Positions 55,717 to 64,000 of a stretch of DNA of 64,000 nucleotides are shown here, one piece after another; position 1 is the first letter of the stretch, and every line of letters starts with the position of its first letter. The stretch comes from Cycas panzhihuaensis (Eukaryota; Cycadophyta). The DNA lies in contig CM041465.1 of NCBI GenBank assembly GCA_023213395.1, positions 127,851,741 to 127,915,740 of the forward strand. The letters are read 5' to 3'. Position numbers and translations under genes: made by a program. The notes below the pieces were generated by a model. That model saw only the letters and a list, made by a program, of their open reading frames with translations, ran no database searches and had not been told where the DNA came from.

Positions 55717-57765
55717 TAGTATTAGAGTGGTGTTGAATCCAAGTTGTTATGGTAAGGTAAAGATCCTATTAGTTTCATGTTTGAGCCCGCTTTTAACGTT
55801 GTCCAAAAACCTGTAGAAGAAGGAAAAAATAAATCTAGACCCTTAGATCATCAATTGATCACTCTTAGAGTGGTAACTACCTATTAACATCCCAAATATA
55901 GATGACATCACTATTACATATAGTCAAATCATCAACTAGAGTAGAACCCTATATGCATGAATGAAATTTGGAAGTAGAGACCCTATAGATAATCTGATCA
56001 ATGTCTCACATGATTAGCTATTATCCACATTATATAGAGTTGTATGAAGGGGAGTTAAACACTTGTTAACAATTTCTGAGTTCACCTACCTACCACATAA
56101 AGCATGTAGTTGTATATATTTTAATGAAGAAGAGAAGCTATAGACATGACCTGTGTTATACATATCTCATATCTGTACGCAAATGGAAACTCATATATGA
56201 TTACAAACTCGCCATACCTAGTCACAACCCTCTCTATTATGCTACCCATAGAGCTCACATCAATTAATATATAATAGAGAAAACTCGGTCACCTATACTT
56301 GGTCTACATACTAATAAATATCAAATGTTTATTCTTACATTCAACATCTATCACATAAATGAAAGGGAAAGACATGGATACCCTAGTTGAGCTCATGCAA
56401 AGATAGTTATTCATAATGCCCTAACTTTCACTTGAGGAAGCCACACAGAGATCTGCATATCTCACCATCACCACAGAGAATAGATGTCCATATAGAAAAT
56501 CATATTTACCTAGAAACATTTGTAGAACACATAAACTATTAATACCCATTTTAAACCCTATGTAGTAGGAACAATTAGAGAATGATCATTGCTCATGCAT
56601 CTAGATGATCAATCAGTTGAATATTAACTCATTAATTTAGATTTATTTGATTAAATTATTGGATGCTTACACATGATTTCTTTTTTTATAAATAAATTTT
56701 ATAAAACCTAAAAAAATTATACTTAAAGTTTTAAATTTAATTATTTTAGATAACATTTTAAGATCCAAGCAGAGGGTCAACAGGTGGTCATATGGTAAAT
56801 CCACATGATAGGGGGCTAAGCCCCAAGGGGATAGATGTTAAATTTCAACAAACATATTAAAAAAAAATTAATTTTTTAAAAATATTATTTGATATTTGAT
56901 TATTTTTTAAATATATCCTCTATCTATAAAGGATCACACACTTTTTTATGGGCCTCTAGAACTTTTTTGGGCATAACTTTTCAAAGAAATATCAGAATTT
57001 AGTGTTGGCCAGTTATGTTGGATTTATTATTTTGAGATGGTCAAAATGGGTGGTTACAAGGCATAATTTGGAATTTAGATACCTACCATTTTAATTAGTA
57101 AAGTTTATACAAACAGTTAAAACTTTATAAAAAGTATATTATATGATATTTTTCATATTTGATTGCATATATCTTACAATTTTTTTATATTCTTGATAGT
57201 ATGGTAATATTATTTTTGTATTTGGAAGTAAGAATAGACATGTTTGGTTCAAATATAAATAATAATTACTTATTTTTAACAATTTAAAGGCTCTTAAGAA
57301 CCCCTTTTATATTATCAGAGTTCTTTTTAACAAAATAACATCTGATATCTACTTGTTGGTAGTTGTTCTATTAATTTTTAGTAGAAGATGCTTTATTAAA
57401 GCATACATTATACTTTTATCCTTGAAAGAACCACAAATTATCTACCTCAAAGGAGAATGAAGGAACTATAAATTAGTTGTCTCAAATTAAATATAGCTAC
57501 TCAACTCATTTCCTAAGAGACTTAGTCCTGAAATGAAGTTGTTTATTTGATTGGACCATGTATCTAAAGGAGGTTCTTATTCAACTAGTGGTTGTAGTGG
57601 TTGGTTACCCATGCATTATAATAGATGGGCTTTTCTTCATATGGATTTCTATAGATTTCATTTGTAGCTTGCAGATATAACTAGTGACATATAGAGCCAA
57701 TCTTTATTTGTTCCAGTAGATTTCTATATAATGTATAGATGTGACATTAAATATTATGGGAGGGG

Positions 57766-58141
57766 TGTTAAAACATAATGTTTAATATTAGTTCATATAT
57801 TTGGTTAAGTGTCCTCTTTAACTCTTATAGGTATTATTTTATTATTATTTTGAGATGTGTACATAGGTACACACCTATTTATGTAAATGTCTTATTGGTG
57901 GACTTAAGGGTTCTTTCATCTTATTAGTCAAATATGAGGTCAATTGTACTATAAGTATGTATTCATACCTAATGCAATAATTTGGAAGGTGATTATATTT
58001 CCATATCTTTGTTGTCTTTTGTATTGTATATACTTTATCCTTTATTTGTTCTTTTGTTGTTTTATCATTTTATTTACTTCATACTTTATTTATATTTTTA
58101 TTATGGTTTCAAAGATAATCTTTAAACCCTATGTTTTAATA
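57766..58141 (+). repeat. Element D 3' LTR
   Basis: 376 bp. It carries a small insertion near the start ('ttagttcatatatttgg' against 'tttgg') and scattered substitutions relative to the 5' LTR. Confidence 0.78.
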
Positions 58142-58323
58142 GCATATTCCTATTTAATTATGTAATTGCTCCTCTAAATATCTTATGTTTCAAGTTGTTT
58201 ATTTTCTTCCTATAAATATTTTTAAACTGCTTCCAATAATTCTTAAATAAATTTCTAAAAAAAATATAAAACTCACTACTAGCTTACTATAAACTTCTAC
58301 TTCCCCTCTTAGAGTTGAATTAT

Positions 58324-58335
58324 GCTCTGATACTA
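58324..58335 (-). other. Isolated primer-binding site, minus strand
   Basis: The minus strand reads TAGTATCAGAGC (one mismatch to TGGTATCAGAGC), two bases from a TG at 58,338 on the plus strand that could be the inner edge of an LTR. No partner LTR was found. Confidence 0.5.
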
Positions 58336-58978
58336 GATGTAAAGATGTTGTAATTCCTTCAATCACATATGAATATAATAGAAACTAAGATATGTTTGGA
58401 GAGAAAAGAAGAAAAGAACTAATCTTTGTAAGAGCACCTATTCTTTCTAAAAGTCTTTAATGTTTTATTCCAAAAATAATGAAGACTAGGTCTTTATAAT
58501 ACCAAAACCATCCAAATTGAGGCCTCTATCCATGTAAAAATATTAAATACTATCTTCAAGAATTAGGTAATAGATTTAGGGTGAAAAGGCTCTCAATTTA
58601 AAAACTTTTTTTATTTAGTAAAATTCTAACTAGTATTATTTTTAGTAAATTTCTAGATGATCTTCAATTTGCTCAAATAAAAATTGATCCATGGATAGCT
58701 AACTATGTAACAAACTATTAACCTATTACTTATTATTTTTTAAGTATAATTCGTATTATAAAGAATTATAACTTGTCTTTCATTTTTATACTTTTATATA
58801 GTTAGGATTTAAAATGTAAATATGAAGCCCAAAATAACCCTTTTTAGAAAAGATCATATCTAGCTAGTTTGTACTAAAAGTTGTAGGTCATAGCCTAAAA
58901 TTAAAATTTCATATATGATTTATAAAAAATGAGATAGTAACAATAAAGAAATATTGATTTTAATATAGATAAAATTTT

Positions 58979-59331
58979 TGTTAGTTGTAATATCTAATTA
59001 CATCTACAACCCATTCATACTCTCTTGTATATTATGTATATGCTATATTATAGGTTATCTTGAGTTATGTGCCACCTTTAAATATGTGATAGCATATAAA
59101 ATTTGAAGGTTTTCATATATGGTCAGTTGTATTATAAGTATATATATCATCTTTCACATAATTTAAAGCTTGGTTATTCTTCTACCATTCTTTGCCTTTA
59201 CATTTATATACTTTATCTGTATTAAACTTATTATATTATTCTATCACTTACCACTTTGATCCATTATTTTTATTTGGTATCTCTTAAATTCTAATATTGT
59301 ATGAAGAGCTAGTCCATTTTAAATGCTAACA
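58979..59331 (+). repeat. Element E LTR, copy 1
   Basis: Starts TGTTAGTTGTAATATC and ends GCTAACA, followed by TGGTATTAA, a primer-binding site variant. It resembles 62,135-62,330 and, more weakly, the element D LTRs ('gtcagttgtattataagtat' against 'gtcaattgtactataagtat'). Confidence 0.55.
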
Positions 59332-60001
59332 TGGTATTAAATACCTAGGTTTAAATCCTTGGGAGAACAAATTAGCAGACCCCAAGGTTTAAATCCTTAA
59401 GGATTAATTTTGGGACTATTATTTTTTAGCTTTTATAGGTGTATTTACAATGTCTAAAGAACAATTTTTAGTGCCTATTTTATGACCTTTATACATTCTC
59501 TTTTGAAGAGATTTTAGAGTTTTTTTGAGGTTTATATTACTACTATTTTATAAAGATTTATTAGGATCATTTTATTATTGTTTAAGATATATTTAGTGTT
59601 ATATTAAAGCTATATTTAAATTATTTTAAAGTAATTTGAAATTACTAAAAGCATTCTTTTGTGGAGTTATAGAAAAAGGTAAAAAATAATAGATTTGAAG
59701 GAAAAAATACCATTTTGAAGACCTTTTTTTAAAGTTGTTATTCGTGGAGGAAAAATGAGTAGATCAACTTTTCAAGCAGGCCCAATTGCCCTGTAAAAGC
59801 AACATGTTTACTGTGAAAGAAATGAGCTTAATTGAAAGAAAAAAATAGAAGGCCTATTAAAGTGACAATGAGTTATGGAATTGGCCATCCTAGTTGCTTA
59901 AATATGGGATATTTTTTCTTTTAAAAGAACTACAGAATATATGTCATCTTTAGCTCATTAGCTTAAAATATTTAGGGCTTTTTAAACATACTGTTATATG
60001 T

Positions 60002-60067
60002 CATATTTTTAAGAATTGGCTTATTGAAGAAATCCATTAGTTCAATAAGCCAATTCTTAAAAATATG
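60002..60067. repeat. Perfect 27-bp inverted repeat (hairpin, 12-base loop)
   Basis: The arms 60,002-60,028 and 60,041-60,067 are exact reverse complements (centre of the arm: AAGAATTGGCTTATTGAA). Perfect arms stand out in a region where everything else is decayed. Confidence 0.9.
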
Positions 60068-61466
60068 GAAGTTATTTATACCTAGATGCCTTTCCTTGTG
60101 AGAAAATAGAACCATATTTCTTTAGATAATCAACCCATTGTGACTATCCTTTGCTATGGCTAAAATATTTTAATATCATTGTCATCTCTTATAAAACATA
60201 AAAATGTTATGTATACTAGTGCCATGCCCAACTTAAAATCACTGAATATAGTTTGCATACAAGTAGTATTCTCAACCTGATATGAATATATAAGAAAAGA
60301 GCTAGAAATTCTCATGGACTTTTCAAGATTATAATACTATTTTTCCTTAAGGACTCTATAAGTAGCCTTATTAAGAGAATTTATAATTATGTGCATATGG
60401 TCAAGTGCATGGACTCTTGGGCTATGATGTTTTATCTCTTATCAACATCAACTTTTTCTACATATGGCTCTACTTCTTATGTTTCTTTGATCTAGGTATC
60501 TAAGTTGTGTACTTAAAGATAAACTTCATAAACTTCCATACAAAGAAATATAGGTTAATCATACCTCATGCATTTTGCTCTTCTTAGTGGTGATTGGTGA
60601 CTTATAATGCTAGTGTAGTAGTGATGCTCCTAGGGTGAAGATTATCTCTAATAACATGTTTTTTCTTAAGGATTGCTTAGCTTAAAGGTAATAATAGAGG
60701 AGCCAACCATCTACAAACAAATGATATTATGGAGATTAGACCTATATATGCCATATAGAGAAAGAGGCACCACAAAGTGATGTGTATTCACCTAACGATG
60801 CCTATAAAATAACCTTGCATATTATGCTATATAAAAATATTAAGAATTGGCAGCCATAAAGTAGAGATGTCATTATCACCATGAACCCTATAATAAACAT
60901 GGTAAAGAGAAAAGTTTTTTTTTTTAACCTAATATATAGATAATTAGTTTTTTATTCTCCTTAAAAAAAAACTTAAAGTTTATTATTAAATTTAATTATT
61001 TTTTAGACTATGTTTAAACATATGGACTTCAAAATTTAATTAAGTAGATTATATTTTTTTGTTATTATAAAATTACACTAAACTAAATTGGAATAATTTT
61101 TGAAATCCACCTAGCCCCATAGAGATTAACTCCTAATCACATGGAGACTACATGTAACCACTGACTTATTAACAAAAGGGGCCAAGCCTTTATTTTTAGC
61201 TCTTTAAGTAGTTATCTTTAGTTTTTTGGTTATATCTTAAGCATACGAAATCTAACTAGATTTGCAACTTAGAGCTCTTTAATTTAGCAAGTCACTTGAA
61301 GATATTTGGAGCTAATTTAAAGGAGAACATATAGTTTAAATTATTATTATTATTATTTTATAACTCATTTCTTTAGATTTTTTTTATCATGATCAAGCAC
61401 ATTTATGTATTTTTAAAGGTTCTAAAATACTTATTGAAAATTATATTGATATAATGTACCTTAAAT

Positions 61467-61500
61467 GGGTGGGTGGGGGGGGGGGGGTTTAAGTGGGGGG
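61467..61500 (+). repeat. G-rich run with G-quadruplex potential
   Basis: GGGTGGGT is followed by 13 consecutive G (61,475-61,487) and, after TTTAAGT, six more G. It may include a polypurine tract of a lost element. Confidence 0.7.
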
Positions 61501-62134
61501 TAAAATATAAAAATTGTTATATAGTGTTATTTTAGACTATTAAGAACCCATTTATCATTAAATTTATTATTAGAGATTATTATTATATATTATATTTGAG
61601 TCACATCCATTTTTAGTCATGATTATGATATTATTACTGGATATTGTAGCATATTGTAGTAATTTATAGCATATTGAGACATGTTTGAAAGACCATGGAG
61701 GTGATTTAAGATTATAATACCCTTGTTTGAGGCCATAGAGCCCTTATGAGACCATAGTACTCTTTTTTTTTTTTTACTACAAATACTGAATAATTACTTG
61801 ATTATCCCACATTAATAAGAGATATGACCCCTTTATTTATGATACTCTTACATTATCCTTTAGCTTACCTATTTAACCATGTAGGATGGTATGTTCCTAG
61901 GGCAAAGCTAAATTGGCATTGACTCTACCACATACAAAGGATTATCTTAACTAATTAATGATCATAATAACTGATTACCCATGTGCTCTAATAGATGAAA
62001 CTTACTTCATATAAATGCTTAACACTATTTTATGTTCTTTCTAATAATTTGATTCAATAAATATTTAAAGGCTCATAATTATCATTTGATTTGATATTTT
62101 ATTTGATGTAACTGTCTATTATATCAGGAGATTT

Positions 62135-62330
62135 TGGGTATAATATCCAATTACATCCATACCTTATTTACATACTTTTATATATTATTTATATTTTATA
62201 TTGTAGGTCACTTTGAGTTGTATGTCACCTTGAAATATATATTAGCATATAATGGTTGGCCTTTAAGGGCTCTCATAGGCCTACCATGGATAGATGTTTC
62301 TACATCACTCCCTCATATTTCAAAATAAGT
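62135..62330 (+). repeat. Element E LTR, copy 2 (partial)
   Basis: 'tataatatccaattacatcc', 'attgtaggtcactttgagtt' and 'atattagcatata' align with 58,979-59,140. The right half is not recognisable. Confidence 0.5.
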
Positions 62331-62560
62331 TAACTACTACAAGTTACTATGATAGGATTACTTTCATTTGTCTAAGTTAAGTTTCTTTAATTTACTTTTA
62401 AAAATCTAAGTCTTGTCCTTCTACTATAGGTCTTTCCACTAGTTTAAATACCTATTATTTTTTTTGATAAGGTAAAATAAATTATAAGTGGGTTTGAAAC
62501 AGGGTCCCACAACCTAGTACATCAATAATCTTTAGGCTTCCCAGTCATAGATGACCATGA

Positions 62561-62872
62561 TGAAGAAAGGATGGATCTAGGAGATAAATCACTCATATGC
62601 ACACAATGGCAATGGAGAATGAAAAAGAAGATGAAACACAATATAAGAGTAAGCTTGGAGGTGAGAATGAATAATGACTCCCTCCTTGAGATTTCACCTT
62701 TTATTATTGAGAGTGAGCATTAGGGTTAGGATTTTCCCGCCTAATGACATGAACCTAAAATTACATCTAAATGCACATAAAGTACATTTCATTAAGAGAC
62801 TAATGCTAATAACATATCCTAAGGCCACATAATTAATCTACACAAATGAACTTGATACATTAACCTCTTTCA
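62561..62872 (-). repeat. CopA-2 3' LTR, 312 bp
   Basis: Same length and same ends as 1,090-1,401. It reads TGAAAGAGGTTAATG on the minus strand and ends TTCTTCA. Confidence 0.9.
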
Positions 62873-63353
62873 ATCCCCACCTTAATGGTGGAAGGTCATT
62901 TTTAGAAAATCTATTCTATCAGGTCTTCATTTGAGCCTCATTATTACATTGAAATTCTAAATAACACTTTTGTAGGAAAACCTTCATAGGGAATAAAAAC
63001 CCACGAACTTTCTAAGATCTATAGCCCCTTTTATAAATTAAAATAGCTAAGGTGGCTCTTTGATGTAGACTGATAACCAAGTAGCTTAAATATGTAGCTT
63101 AATCTGCTAAGTCTCCATATACTATTTGGTCATCCCTTATGCCCTTTTGGTTTCATAGGTTTTGATTTTCCAAAACAACTATAACCCTTATCCTTCTGTA
63201 CCCACATGGGGTTTTCATAAAGAGGATAGAGTAGAGACTTACTCTTATTCTTCTGCACCCACAATGAGTTTTCACAAAGAGAATAGAGTATGATGATCCT
63301 GTTATCATCTTCTTTAATCAATTACAGATGGAGGCCCTAAGGCTAAGATGCCT

Positions 63354-64000
63354 TCAAAATTGTTTAAACTTCACCCTTTGCAACAATTTGGTGAAGATAT
63401 CGGCCACTTGATCTACTGTGGGATAGTAATCTAATTGATTTATGTTGTCATGAACAAGTTCCCTAATCTTATGAACTTTCGTACTTATGTGTTTGGTACG
63501 ATCGTGAAATACAAGATTTTTCACCATACAGATTACTGATTGATTATCCACATGAAGACTCGTAGGACTTATTTGGGTGATATTCAATGTTTCCAATAAT
63601 TTTCTCAGCCATATCACCTCTTTACTAGTCTTAGAAGCAGTAATGTATTCAACTTCGACAGTTGAATCTGCAACTATCTTCTGCCGTCTGGATCTCCATG
63701 ATATTGGTGTTGTTCTAAGAAACGTTACATACCCAGACGTAGATCTTCCTGTATCTTTATCTCTTGCAAAGTCTGAGTCTGTATGCGTAAAAGCTTAAAG
63801 TCTGAATTAGGTTCATACAACAGACCATATTTGCTGGTCATCTTAAGGTATCTAAACACTCGCACTATTGTCTGCCAATGATTCTGCTTAGGATTTATCA
63901 CGTAATGAGCAAGAATGCTGACATAGTGTATAATATCTGGCCTTGTATTGGTAGTGTAAATGAGACTACCTACAAGTTTCCTATAGAGTATTGTGTCTAC
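63354..64000 (-). pseudogene. CopA-2 RNase H and end of RT (cut by window edge)
   Basis: From 63,617 down: MIWLRKLLETLNI, SLHVDNQSVICMVKNLVF (catalytic D), DQVADIFTKLLQRVKF and stop at 63,354. Between 63,617 and 64,000 the tail of RT and the start of RNase H (KYGLLYEPNSDFKL; NPKQNHWQ) are visible with a frameshift near 63,795. It is less decayed than CopA-1, for example Q is kept at the penultimate codons where CopA-1 has TAG. Confidence 0.87.

Larger units (their letters stand above)
55360..58141 (+). mobile_element. Element D: non-coding LTR element, about 2.8 kb
   Basis: Direct repeats at 55,360-55,716 and 57,766-58,141 both start TGTTAAAACATAATGTTTAATAT and are collinear to their ends (...AATGTTTTAACA / ...TATGTTTTAATA). 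The first is followed by TAGTATTAGAGTGG (primer-binding site variant). The second is preceded by ATTATGGGAGGGG (polypurine tract). The 2.05 kb between them has no recognisable gag or pol. Flanks 'atata' and 'gcata' are only a partial match, so the target duplication is uncertain. It is a non-autonomous element. Confidence 0.75.
59340..62134. other. AT-rich interior of element E, no gene seen
   Basis: No coding domain is visible. It holds the 27-bp hairpin at 60,002-60,067 and the G-run at 61,467-61,500. Confidence 0.4.
62561..64000 (-). mobile_element. CopA-2: copia element entering from the right edge
   Basis: The minus strand gives RT end, RNase H, 3' untranslated region with duplicated motif, polypurine tract and a complete 312-bp 3' LTR. 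The rest lies outside the window. The flank left of the LTR is 'catga'. Confidence 0.9.

Noticed and set aside
1-64000. tRNA, rRNA or host protein-coding genes
   Set aside because: No cloverleaf, rRNA core or non-transposon domain was recognised. All convincing protein motifs belong to LTR retrotransposons or the PMD accessory gene.

Overview
This window looks like nuclear DNA from a land plant, most likely a seed plant with a large repeat-rich genome. A gymnosperm would fit, but the sequence cannot settle this. I find no host gene, tRNA, rRNA or CRISPR array. What can be recognised is LTR retrotransposons and their remains, nested in one another, on an AT-rich background in which almost every reading frame carries stops or frameshifts. 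Element names used here (CopA, CopB, CopC, Tat, N1, D, E) are working labels.

Left part (1-8,592): a non-coding repeat (R1), a CopB LTR fragment, and a Ty1/copia element on the minus strand (CopA-1) that entered the CopB LTR. CopA-1 has a 312-bp 3' LTR and a truncated 5' LTR. Centre (8,593-35,170): a giant Ty3/gypsy element of the Tat type, bounded by a CAACC target duplication and by LTRs of 2,780 and 2,774 bp. Its order is gag, protease, RT, RNase H, integrase, an antisense gene with a plant mobile domain (PMD), then a separate archaeal-type RNase H just before the 3' LTR. The antisense gene is split by a second gypsy element, N1 (minus strand, 20,534-30,130, CCTCT duplication). N1 carries gag-pol remains with tandem repeats in gag and an extra unidentified ORF after integrase.

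Right part (35,176-64,000): a diverged inverted Tat-like LTR; a 5'-truncated CopB element with its 3' LTR; a second CopA copy on the plus strand (CopA-3) split by a 5.5-kb non-autonomous copia element (CopC, AAAAT duplication) with a mosaic interior and a CpG-rich leader; a gypsy integrase fragment; then about 10 kb of AT-rich decayed DNA holding non-coding LTR pairs (D, E), isolated primer-binding sites and a perfect 27-bp hairpin. A third CopA copy (CopA-2, minus strand) runs off the right edge.

The most interesting object is the Tat element. Its pol RNase H has lost two expected aspartates. The distal archaeal-type RNase H keeps D8, E48 and D72 and a plausible fourth aspartate. The antisense PMD gene has its own TATA box and a predicted intron that splices in frame. 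Second is N1: its two LTRs match over the first 115 bases, yet its genes carry a striking excess of TAG stops and a large internal deletion. That suggests trans-mobilisation of a dead copy or a mutational process favouring CAG/TGG to TAG.
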